Of a stretch of 64,000 nt of DNA, positions 56,660-64,000 are shown in pieces. This DNA is from Serratia entomophila. Its GTDB lineage: Bacteria > Pseudomonadota > Gammaproteobacteria > Enterobacterales > Enterobacteriaceae. Numbering within the stretch: position 1 is the first letter of the stretch; each line of letters opens with the position of its first letter. The notes under the pieces are model-generated. The model was given only the letters and a program-made list of their open reading frames with translations, did not search any database and was not told the origin of the DNA. The position numbers and the translations under genes are program-made. The DNA is taken from NCBI RefSeq assembly GCF_021462285.1, contig NZ_CP082787.1, positions 3,100,001 through 3,164,000 on the forward strand, read 5' to 3'.

Positions 56660-57421
56660 CTATGACGCCTTTTTCTTATCTGGCACCACCTTGCAGCTGC
56701 CGCCATTGCAGCTAAATAGCAACTGCGGCCGGCCGCCATAATCGTTGATGTAGGTCAGCACCGGGCTGCCACCCAAGCTTGCCGCACTGACAGCCAGCCT
56801 GGCGCTGGCCTTGGGCGCGATCATAAAGGGCTCAAACCCTTTCACGCCTTCCCCGTCCTTTTTACTGGCAACGGCGATCAGCGTGATGTAATAAGGTGTC
56901 GGATTATTGACCTGATACTTGTCCCCCTGGCGCGTCAATGTCAGTTGCTCCTGCCAGGGCGTAGCCATATCCGTCCGGCTCGGCACGATCGCCGCCGGGC
57001 GGTAAAACAGCTTGATGCGGGTCTGCAGTGCGATCTGCAGCGTGTTCGGCTTGTTGCTCTTCGGCGGTATTTCACGCAGGTTGAAGTAGTACAGCGTCTC
57101 CCGGTCCTGCGGCAGCCGTTTGGCCGCCGGCAACGCCTGGATTTTTATCTGGCTCGGCTTACCCGGCTCGATGCGCTGCACCGGAGGCAGCACCACCAGC
57201 GGATCCTGGATTTTGTTGCCCTGCTCATCTTCCAGCCAGCCCTGTGCCAGATACGGCAACTGCTTGTTCTGGTTGCTGAGGTTAAGGCTAACCGCATTCT
57301 GACCGCCGTCGAAAATCACCCGGGTGCGATCCAGGGCTATCGCCGCCAACGTTTGCTGTGATATCGCTGCGCTCAGCAAAGCTACGGCCATCACCGTTGG
57401 CTTCAAGGAAATGTTTTGCAT
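56660..57421 (-). CDS. Periplasmic fimbrial chaperone (MrpD/PapD-like)
   Basis: A 253-residue two-domain immunoglobulin-like chaperone. Signal peptide MQNISLKPTVMAVALLSAAI, then LDRTRVIFDGGQNAVSLNLS, YLAQGWLEDEQGNKI and FYFNLREIPPK-type motif (YYFNLREIPP), which contain the conserved subunit-binding Arg and Lys region. It delivers pilins to the usher. Start 57421 chosen for the signal peptide; a longer frame overlaps the usher gene. Confidence 0.9.
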   Translation of the reverse strand: MQNISLKPTVMAVALLSAAISQQTLAAIALDRTRVIFDGGQNAVSLNLSNQNKQLPYLAQGWLEDEQGNKIQDPLVVLPPVQRIEPGKPSQIKIQALPAAKRLPQDRETLYYFNLREIPPKSNKPNTLQIALQTRIKLFYRPAAIVPSRTDMATPWQEQLTLTRQGDKYQVNNPTPYYITLIAVASKKDGEGVKGFEPFMIAPKASARLAVSAASLGGSPVLTYINDYGGRPQLLFSCNGGSCKVVPDKKKAS

Positions 57422-57455
57422 CGTGTTGATTACTCCAAAATTCAGGGTGATAGAT

Positions 57456-59993
57456 TTATTCAGGGTCGCTTTTTCCGGCCGCAAGCGACTGACAAGGCAA
57501 CAACAAGGTGTTCATCAGCATGTCGGCCGGCAGCGGAGATGGCAGCCGCACCTGACATTGCGCAGCGCCATTCCAGTGAACCGTCATGGCCTCGTCGGCG
57601 TTGATGCCGCTGAGATAGACGCTGCCGCCGTCGTTAACGAGGCCGGTTTCCTGTTTGCGAACGTTCAGCACCGTGGCGCCAAACGGCGGTGAGCCGCCAT
57701 CCGCCAGTTTGATTACCGCCATCGCTTTCCCACCGGCGATCACGTCGAATTTGCGGTAGCCGATCGCGCCTTCGGTCAGGGTGGCCTGCACCACCGATTT
57801 GCTGGCCTCGGCGTTGTCCCCCAACTTGTTCAGATCGATGCTGGCCTTATTGCGGTAGTAGCTGTTGACGTCCGCCACCACCGCCTTGCCAAAGCGGTTG
57901 GTGCCGACGGTGCTGCCATAGCCACGCACCGGCACCTCGGCCACGCCGTTGGTATCCAGCAGCAAACGGGTGCCGCCCATCATGCCGACCCGGTGCAGGG
58001 CGCCACCTTCCGGCGTCAGCGTCGCTCCCCCCTGCGCCGACATGCCCATCGCGCTATAACGGCCTTGCTGGTAACTGGCGTTGGCGCTCAGACGCGCCGC
58101 ATCGCCATCGTGGTTGTAATAACCGCTCAGATTGGCACCGCTGCGGGCGCTGCCTGCGCTTACCTGGTAGTTGTTGTGCTCGTCGATCCGCTCGTAGTAC
58201 CCGACCCGATGCGTGTTGTCGTTGCGGTTAACCGTGCTGTTGTAACTGAGCGTGGCGCCGTTGCCCCACGGCATCGACAGCGACAGATACATGCCGTCGT
58301 CGCTGGTCTCGTTGTACTTGGAACGGTAGGCCGATAGCGACAGATTCAGATTTTTAAAATCGCCGATATCGAAATAACGCGACATCGTCAGGTTGTAGCG
58401 GTCATTGGCCGGACGATCCCAGTAGGTCTGGTGGCTGTAGTTGAGGTAGGTGCTCAGCCCCCAGTCGCGGAACTGCTTGTTAAAGGTGATGGTGTACATT
58501 TCCTTGTTGTTGCCAACCCGGTTGCCGTAGTAGCGTGCATCGAGATATTCGCTCATGCTCATGAAATCTTCCTCGGAGAAGCGGTAGCCGGCGAAGGTCA
58601 CCTGGCTGTCCAGCTCATCGAAGGTTTTCGAATAGCTCACCCGGTACGATCCGCCGCTCAAGGTTGCATCCCGATCGGATAACTCGGCTCGTGATTGGGT
58701 GGCGTCGAACGACAGCGCGCCGAACATCATCAAATCCCGCCCCACCCCCAGCGACAGGGCGTTATAATCGCCACCGAGCAGTGCGCCACCGTACAGCGAC
58801 CAGCCGTTGCTGACGCCCCAGGAAAACTCGCCGGTACCGAATACCGGCCCGCGGGAATGGTGTTTCCAGTCCGACGGTTTACCCGCCGCCAATTTGAAAC
58901 GCAGCGACCCAGGGCGCGTCAGATAAGGAATGCTGGCGGTATTCATCTTGAACTCCTGGACGCTGCCATCCTGTTCTTCCACCCTGACATTCAACTCACC
59001 GGAGATCGCGTCGTTAATGTCCTGAATGCGGAATGGCCCTGCCGCCACCTGGGTTTCGTAAATGACTCGCCCCTGCTGGCTGACAGTCACCTTGGCGTTG
59101 GTTTTGGCGACGCCGACCACTTCGGGGGCATAGCCGCGCAGATTAGGTGGCAGCATATTGTCGTCCGACACCAGGCTGGCGCCCGAGAAGCGGAAACTGT
59201 CGAAAATCCCCGAATCCAGATAGTTTTCACCCAGCGTCAGGCGAGAACGCAGTGCGGGAATAGCGCGATAGGCGTAATAGCGGCTCCAGTCCAGGGTTTG
59301 ATCTGTGGGTTGTCCCGATCCGGTCTGGTGGTTGAGTTGACCCTGCCAATCGGCACGTAGACGCCAGGCGCCGACGTTGGCGCCGGCGGTGCCGTTACCG
59401 CTGACGTTATATCCGCGAGTGCCGTTCTTTTGCTGGTGTCGGCTTTGGGCGTTGACGGAATAGTCGAACAACAACCCCGGAATGCCTTCATCCCAGCGCG
59501 ATGGCGGATCCCAGTCTTCCGAGCTGTATTCCAGGTAGGCCTGCGGCACGCTCAGATAGAGCGCCCCCGTCGCCAGATCGCCGCGCGAGGCCATGCCTGG
59601 CAAGCTGACTTCATTCAGACACTCCCCTCGGTGCCACCAAGTGAGAGACGACATCGTATCTGGCTTCAGCCCCAGTTGCTCGACCAACGCTTTCGATATG
59701 CAGACACGACTTCCGCTCTGATCCGTCTCTGGGGGATAGAAAGAAATCGTTTGTTCGGGCAGCTCATTTTTATTGATATGCACCACCATGCCGTAGCTTC
59801 CCGGCATAATGTAGCCGCTGCGGGAGAATTGGCTCAAATCGATATTCTTACGGTCATTTACATCCAGGACGTCGGTATTAAACTGAATACCCTCCTCGGC
59901 ATATACCCACATTGATGAGCTTCCCAGCGCCAGCGTGATACATAACCCCAGCACCTGAAAACGATACAGCTTCCCAGCAGGTGAAAACATCAT
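57456..59993 (-). CDS. Outer-membrane fimbrial usher (MrpC/PapC-like)
   Basis: About 845 residues, normal for ushers. Signal peptide, N-terminal periplasmic domain (FNTDVLDVNDRKNIDLSQFS), beta-barrel with plug, and C-terminal domains ending with a Cys pair (CQVRLP ... LLPCQS). DSFRFSGASLVSDDNMLPPNLRGYAPEV-type usher signature is readable in two pieces. Two adjacent ATG codons (59993, 59990) follow a weak ribosome site. It assembles and exports the pilus. Confidence 0.93.
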   Translation of the reverse strand: MMFSPAGKLYRFQVLGLCITLALGSSSMWVYAEEGIQFNTDVLDVNDRKNIDLSQFSRSGYIMPGSYGMVVHINKNELPEQTISFYPPETDQSGSRVCISKALVEQLGLKPDTMSSLTWWHRGECLNEVSLPGMASRGDLATGALYLSVPQAYLEYSSEDWDPPSRWDEGIPGLLFDYSVNAQSRHQQKNGTRGYNVSGNGTAGANVGAWRLRADWQGQLNHQTGSGQPTDQTLDWSRYYAYRAIPALRSRLTLGENYLDSGIFDSFRFSGASLVSDDNMLPPNLRGYAPEVVGVAKTNAKVTVSQQGRVIYETQVAAGPFRIQDINDAISGELNVRVEEQDGSVQEFKMNTASIPYLTRPGSLRFKLAAGKPSDWKHHSRGPVFGTGEFSWGVSNGWSLYGGALLGGDYNALSLGVGRDLMMFGALSFDATQSRAELSDRDATLSGGSYRVSYSKTFDELDSQVTFAGYRFSEEDFMSMSEYLDARYYGNRVGNNKEMYTITFNKQFRDWGLSTYLNYSHQTYWDRPANDRYNLTMSRYFDIGDFKNLNLSLSAYRSKYNETSDDGMYLSLSMPWGNGATLSYNSTVNRNDNTHRVGYYERIDEHNNYQVSAGSARSGANLSGYYNHDGDAARLSANASYQQGRYSAMGMSAQGGATLTPEGGALHRVGMMGGTRLLLDTNGVAEVPVRGYGSTVGTNRFGKAVVADVNSYYRNKASIDLNKLGDNAEASKSVVQATLTEGAIGYRKFDVIAGGKAMAVIKLADGGSPPFGATVLNVRKQETGLVNDGGSVYLSGINADEAMTVHWNGAAQCQVRLPSPLPADMLMNTLLLPCQSLAAGKSDPE

Positions 59994-60050
59994 ATCCCTA
60001 ACCTTATATCGAATAACTCTGGTAATGCAGCCTGTCAATTGAAATGACAA

Positions 60051-60593
60051 TCAGTAATAATCCAGCTTAAAACGCACCGCTGAAAAATAGCCTCCTGCAT
60101 GCAGCGGCTGATTATTTGCCACCAGCTTGATAGAATAATTAAGCGACATACTGCCGGGGGAAATAGTGCGGAGTGGCAGAGGTTCACCTGGCGTAGCGAT
60201 ATTTCCCAGACTATCGGTAATTTGTAACGCTATGCCTTTTGCCTCCCCGCGAACGCCAAATAACTCACCGTCCGCATCCCCGTCAAAGGCCACCTGGAAC
60301 TGTTTCCAATCGGTTACGTCAGGCTTAGGGTGTTCGAGCGTACAGTTGACTAATTCAATGGTGAACGCTCGCGTGTTGCCCTGCCCATCGCGGGCAATAT
60401 TTCCCACCGGCAGCACATCCATATCAATCGTTTGATCACGACTGCCAGCGTCGATAGCACAAGCGGCGTCGATAATGGCTCCTTGCATATTAACGCGTCC
60501 CCACCCCTGGCTCTTGGCTGCCTGCGTCAGCGGAGCAGTAAACAGGAGAGTTAATATGCAAGGAGATATTAAACAGTGAATAAGCCGATTCAT
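60051..60593 (-). CDS. Fimbrial minor subunit (MrpB position)
   Basis: A 180-residue pilin with signal peptide MNRLIHCLISPCILTLLFTA (cleavage near QAA), VNMQGAIIDAACAIDAGS and a second Cys in LVNCTLEH, and C-terminal AVRFKLDYY. AGGTG 7 nt before the ATG at 60593 fixes the start. It lies between major subunit and usher like mrpB. Confidence 0.87.
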   Translation of the reverse strand: MNRLIHCLISPCILTLLFTAPLTQAAKSQGWGRVNMQGAIIDAACAIDAGSRDQTIDMDVLPVGNIARDGQGNTRAFTIELVNCTLEHPKPDVTDWKQFQVAFDGDADGELFGVRGEAKGIALQITDSLGNIATPGEPLPLRTISPGSMSLNYSIKLVANNQPLHAGGYFSAVRFKLDYY

Positions 60594-60630
60594 TGGATAC
60601 ACCTGAAAATACCTTTTCATCTTGGAAAAA

Positions 60631-60654
60631 TGCATGCGGGAAATCCCGCATGCA
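60631..60654 (-). terminator. Intercistronic hairpin after the major pilin
   Basis: TGCATGCGGG (60631-60640) pairs with CCCGCATGCA (60645-60654), loop AAAT. On the minus strand it is followed by TTTTTCC. A leaky terminator or processing stop here would give excess major pilin over usher and minor subunits. Confidence 0.8.
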
Positions 60655-60680
60655 TAACAGGTTACAGCAAGCGCTAACGC

Positions 60681-61205
60681 TTATTGATAAGCCAGTTTGA
60701 AATCGGCTACTGCGGTGAAATCACCTGGAACCACTGCGGCTGAGGCACCATCACCCTGCAGGTAGGCAGCAAAACGCAGGGTATTATTACCGTCGTTCAG
60801 CGTCTGAGGTGGCGTTGCGGTACCCAATTTGATCGGGTTGCTTGCCATGTCGGTAAGCGCGATGCTAGCACCACTGGCGGTGCCGATAATCCCCAGCAAT
60901 TCCGGGTTAGCCGGGGATGACTTACCGTCAAAAGTGGTGGTTACGGTTTTCAGAGTGGTGGTATCACACTGCTCTAATTTAATATCGAACTGACGTGGCA
61001 CCGATTTGCCGCCATCTTTCAGAGCGATGCTTGAAACCTGCCCCAGGTCCACGGTTTGATCAACAGACTCGGGGGCAATCGAGCAAGGCGCGTCAATAAT
61101 TGAGCCGGTAAAGGTAACTTTGCCATGACCCTGATCGGCGGCGTGCGCCAAAGAAGAAGCGCCAAACGCCAGAACCGCTGCCAGCATGATTTTGTTCAGT
61201 TTCAT
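60681..61205 (-). CDS. Major fimbrial subunit (MrpA/FimA-like)
   Basis: A 174-residue pilin: signal peptide MKLNKIMLAAVLAFGASSLA (cleavage AHA-AD), GKVTFTGSIIDAPCSIAPES with the first Cys, LEQCDTT with the second, and C-terminal GDFTAVADFKLAYQ. First gene of the operon and the probable shaft protein. It is followed by a strong hairpin, in line with higher expression. Upstream lies the 540-nt control region shared with the PapI-like gene. Confidence 0.92.
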   Translation of the reverse strand: MKLNKIMLAAVLAFGASSLAHAADQGHGKVTFTGSIIDAPCSIAPESVDQTVDLGQVSSIALKDGGKSVPRQFDIKLEQCDTTTLKTVTTTFDGKSSPANPELLGIIGTASGASIALTDMASNPIKLGTATPPQTLNDGNNTLRFAAYLQGDGASAAVVPGDFTAVADFKLAYQ

Positions 61206-61745
61206 ATTTCACTTATTCCTTTAATTTTATGTAAAAAGCACAGGGTAATCCCCGAACCTTCGACAATTATTCATTCCAAAATGAATGATTCATTTGCAAA
61301 GCTAAACACCTGCCGAATTAAATAGAATATTTCCCTTGGAACGTTTCGTACTATCGCCATAAATCACGACAAGAGTCTTAACGACCAAAAATACGGGCAA
61401 GATAAATTCTCACTTGGGCATTTGGGGATTTAAATAAAATTCATTCCATTCATTTTCTTCGGCCCAAATATTCTTACAAAAAGGCCCGCACGTTGAAAAG
61501 TCATTTTAATCAGAATCAATAAATTCAAGATATAAGCCCAAAAAACACAGGGTAACTATATTTTTGCGAGACAACAGATCGTAAAAAAAACAACACCAGA
61601 ACATTACACCAAACAATGCTTATCGTACGAGATTAATGATCGTAATACGTTTGTTTGCGTTATAATAATTCGTGAAGATGAAGGGAGACGATCCACCCCG
61701 AGCCGGTGAAAACCGGTGCCGGGCAGTACACGATGGAGAAAGACG
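61206..61745. promoter_or_regulatory. Divergent fimbrial control region (pap-like)
   Basis: A 540-nt AT-rich spacer between the major pilin gene (minus) and the small regulator genes (plus). It holds three GATC sites (61577, 61638, 61690), an ATTCAT-N6-ATGAAT inverted repeat at 61269-61286 and a direct repeat ATTCATTCC at 61269 and 61439. A hairpin with GAAA loop occurs near 61700-61715. The layout resembles pap regulation by Dam, Lrp and PapI; specific Lrp sites cannot be proven by eye. Confidence 0.6.
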
Positions 61746-61922
61746 ATGAAGCGCAGCCATTACATGCAGCAGGCTGGAAATCTAACAACCGAGTGGCACA
61801 TCCTTAAATTTGAACGCCATAGCTTGATTCAGCTATATCAGGCTGCGGAAATTGGCTTTCGAAAACGGGCACCACTCTGTGAAATTCTTTTACCGTTATA
61901 CCAAAACTCACCTGAAGTTTAA
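61746..61922 (+). CDS. Small protein upstream of PapI-like regulator (58 aa)
   Basis: A 58-residue protein starting MKRSHYMQQAGNLTTEWHIL. GGAGAAAGACG gives a good ribosome site. It lies 11 nt before the PapI-like gene in the same direction, so both form a unit. The sequence looks soluble and helical and has no recognised family; it could be a co-regulator of the fimbrial switch. Confidence 0.5.
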   Translation: MKRSHYMQQAGNLTTEWHILKFERHSLIQLYQAAEIGFRKRAPLCEILLPLYQNSPEV

Positions 61923-61933
61923 GGGAGACCGAC

Positions 61934-62206
61934 ATGGTAAAGCGTTTGTCAAAACAGCAAGAACTACAAAATTTACAACACAATTTATTAAAAACACTGC
62001 ACAGGCTCTGCCCATCAACCAACGCGACGCAGCCCCCGCCCCCCGTAGAGTGGCCCACCACGCGTCAATTGGCCGAGTCCAACGATATTACTATTTATCA
62101 GGCGCGCAATCTGCTGCTGAACCTGGCCGGAAAAGGCAAAATCCTGGTCACGCAGGGGCCGATCAATAACTCATTGCGCTGGTACCCTTCCATTAAACAC
62201 CCCTGA
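61934..62206 (+). CDS. PapI/FaeA-like fimbrial regulator
   Basis: A 90-residue winged-helix protein. TTRQLAESNDITIYQARNLL (about residues 42-61) matches the PapI/FaeA recognition region, followed by GKGKILVTQG. Family members guide Lrp to GATC-containing sites for phase variation. It is transcribed away from the major pilin, just as papI is from papBA. AAGGGAG lies before the ATG. Longer than PapI (77) by a 25-residue N-terminal stretch. Confidence 0.75.
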   Translation: MVKRLSKQQELQNLQHNLLKTLHRLCPSTNATQPPPPVEWPTTRQLAESNDITIYQARNLLLNLAGKGKILVTQGPINNSLRWYPSIKHP

Positions 62207-62267
62207 TACGCTAACTCTCATCGCCGGCAGCTGTCTTATTTGCGCCGGCTTTCCTGTTAACCTATCG

Positions 62268-63731
62268 TTAACCGGCACCCGGCTGCTTAACCCGCGGATA
62301 TTTCCACAGCCAGCGGCCGCTGACCATGCGCCAGTAGAACAGCGCGCCGCGCACCGCCCAGTCCATGAACATGCCCAGCCAAACGCCCACCACGCCCATG
62401 CCCAATATAATGCCCAGCGTATAGCCGGCCACCACGCGGCAGCCCCACATGCCAAGCATCGTCACCCACATGGCGAAGCGGGCGTCACGCGCGCCTTTCA
62501 GCCCGGCGGGCAGCACCCAGGAAGCGGCCCAGATCGGCATAAAAGCGGCGTTGAGCCAAATCAGCACCTTTACCACTTCTTTGACGTCATTCTGTTGGGT
62601 ATAAAACGCGGCGAACACCCCGGCCAACGGCGCGGTGCCCCAGGCGATGGCCGTCAGCCCGAGGGTCGATAGCCAGAAGATATGCCGCAGCTGCCGCTCG
62701 GCCTGGCCTATCTGCCCCTTGCCCAACCGGCGGCCGACGATAATGGTCGAGGCGGAGCCGAGCGCGTTGCCCGGCAGGTTGATCAGCGAAGCGATGGAGA
62801 AGGCGATAAAATTGCCGGCGATCACGCTGGTGCCCATGCCGGCGACAAACATCTGGGTCAGCAGCTTGCCGCCGTTGAACAGCACCGATTCGACGCTGGC
62901 GGGAATGCCGATCCCCAGCACTTCCCACAGGATGCCGAGCTTCAGCGGTGAGAAATAGCTTTTAAGCGTGATGTGCAGCGCCGGGTTAAAGCCGATCATC
63001 AATACGTAGATAATGGCGATGGCGCCGATATAGCGAGAAATGGTCAACCCCAACCCGGCGCCGACAAAGCCCAGCCCGTGCCAACCCAGCATGCCGTAAA
63101 TCAGTATGCTGCTGATGATGATATTGAGGATATTCATGCCGCCGTTGATCAGCAACGGGATCTTGGTATTGCCAGCCCCGCGCAGCGCGCCGCTGCCGAT
63201 CAGCGCAATCGCCGCCGCCGGGTAGCTCCACACCGTGGTTTGCAGGTAGGACAGCGCCAGCGCTTTAACCTGCGGCGTGGCCGCGCCGGCTATCACGTCG
63301 ATAATCTGCTCGCCCGCCAGATGAATGCCCGCTGCCAGCAGCAGCGCGACGATAGTCATCAGCACCAGCGACTGCCGCGCCGCCGCCCGCGCCCGTTTGC
63401 GATCCCGCTTGCCGAGGCTGAAGGCCACCACCACCGTGGTACCCAGATCCACCGCGGCGAAGAAGGCGATAATCACCATATTGAAGCTGTCCGCCAGCCC
63501 CACGCCGGCCATCGCTTCTTTACCGATCCAGCTGACCAGGAAGGTGCTCAACACCCCCATCAGCAGCACGCAGGCATTCTCCATAAAGATCGGCACCGCC
63601 AGCGGCGTGATTTCGCGCCAGAACAGCACACGGTAGCTTTTGCGTTTGGCGTACCAGGGCGTATTTTCCACGCGCTGACGCAGTGCGGTATATAAATTCA
63701 AGAGGCGCTCGTAACAGAAAAGTGAAACCAC
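62268..63731 (-). CDS. MATE-family efflux transporter (YeeO/EmmdR-like)
   Basis: A 487-residue, 12-helix MATE pump. WREITPLAVPIFMENACVLL, MAGVGLADSFNMV and GSGALRGAGNTKIPLLINGG match the YeeO branch, which exports drugs and flavins by cation antiport. Full length with a short cytosolic N-terminus. Monocistronic, convergent with the PapI-like gene. Confidence 0.9.
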   Translation of the reverse strand: MVSLFCYERLLNLYTALRQRVENTPWYAKRKSYRVLFWREITPLAVPIFMENACVLLMGVLSTFLVSWIGKEAMAGVGLADSFNMVIIAFFAAVDLGTTVVVAFSLGKRDRKRARAAARQSLVLMTIVALLLAAGIHLAGEQIIDVIAGAATPQVKALALSYLQTTVWSYPAAAIALIGSGALRGAGNTKIPLLINGGMNILNIIISSILIYGMLGWHGLGFVGAGLGLTISRYIGAIAIIYVLMIGFNPALHITLKSYFSPLKLGILWEVLGIGIPASVESVLFNGGKLLTQMFVAGMGTSVIAGNFIAFSIASLINLPGNALGSASTIIVGRRLGKGQIGQAERQLRHIFWLSTLGLTAIAWGTAPLAGVFAAFYTQQNDVKEVVKVLIWLNAAFMPIWAASWVLPAGLKGARDARFAMWVTMLGMWGCRVVAGYTLGIILGMGVVGVWLGMFMDWAVRGALFYWRMVSGRWLWKYPRVKQPGAG

Positions 63732-63910
63732 ATTTCAAATAATGATCGACAAACCCTTACCCTGCAAAGAATTTTTTACCCGATTCATGCGCAAATTGCC
63801 GCACGGGGGTCATAACCCGGCGGCGCCGAGACGAGAAATGCGCGCAACAGGAAAAATCGGAGCGATGGGATGCTGGCGAACGGAAAAGCCCGGCCGGGGC
63901 GGTTGGCCGC

Positions 63911-64000
63911 TTAGCGCCGGGCGCCGCTGACCTTGGTGGCCCTGGCGGGATTGCCGGCGACGAACTCCAGGGTTGGCGAGTAGTAGAACGGCAGCCAGGC
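63911..64000 (-). CDS. 3' end of an unidentified gene (partial)
   Basis: The last 29 codons and stop of a minus-strand gene that enters from beyond the window. The readable tail is AWLPFYYSPTLEFVAGNPAR plus a short basic end. High GC with good third-position bias, so a real gene; GNPAR weakly recalls hexapeptide acetyltransferases but this is not enough for a call. Confidence 0.5.
   Translation of the reverse strand, partial: AWLPFYYSPTLEFVAGNPARATKVSGARR

Noticed and set aside
61206..61745. Invertible fimbrial promoter (fimS/mrp type)
   Set aside because: No recombinase gene is adjacent and no pair of longer inverted repeats flanks a promoter-sized segment; only a 6-bp pair was seen.
63742..63930. 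62-codon plus-strand ORF between MATE gene and window end
   Set aside because: It overlaps the 3' end of the minus-strand partial gene and has no ribosome site or recognisable motif.

Overview
This 64 kb window reads as chromosomal DNA of an enterobacterium of the genus Serratia, most likely S. marcescens or a close relative. The basis is high-GC coding sequence, a complete E. coli-type paa cluster, gcd, KdoO, a YeeO-type MATE pump, an mrp/pap-style fimbrial operon and a holin/endopeptidase cassette reminiscent of the Serratia chiWXYZ system. The species call is inference from gene content. I see no rRNA, tRNA, CRISPR array, integrase or insertion sequence.

Layout: 0-8.3 kb holds a quinone oxidoreductase, an SDR with a divergent LysR regulator, stress-type small proteins (YidB, GlsB/YeaQ, DUF883), a VOC protein, a CACHE-GGDEF diguanylate cyclase and the Kdo 3-hydroxylase. 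8.3-22 kb is the complete phenylacetate catabolon: paaZ divergent from paaABCDEFGHIJK, followed by paaX and paaY, with a PaaX-like operator and a CRP-like site between paaZ and paaA. At 22.0-23.0 kb a small island carries an HExxH protein translationally coupled to a lipoprotein, a probable toxin/immunity pair. 23-33 kb holds a permease-RidA-formamidase operon, three accessory metabolic units, two more LysR regulators, gabD and an aldo/keto reductase.

33.2-43.2 kb is one gene for a 3339-residue trimodular non-ribosomal peptide synthetase (C-A-T x3, TE), with no tailoring, MbtH, PPTase or export gene beside it. It is followed by gcd, a small lipoprotein and a Fur-box-containing intergenic region next to two small ORFs.

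47.3-52.7 kb is AT-richer and the most unusual part: a holin and an L-Ala-D-Glu-type endopeptidase overlap by 4 nt and are followed on the same strand by two large signal-less proteins, each with about seven beta-propeller-like repeats. A divergent LysR regulator lies upstream, and beyond it a lysozyme-fold protein whose catalytic positions look substituted. This looks like a holin/endolysin-dependent release (type 10 secretion-like) system with its own undescribed cargo.

52.7-62.2 kb is a nine-gene mrp-like chaperone-usher fimbrial operon with a MrpH-type zinc adhesin, a LuxR-type gene at the end, and a divergent PapI-like regulator across an AT-rich control region with clustered GATC sites. 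The window ends with a MATE pump and the 3' end of an unidentified gene.
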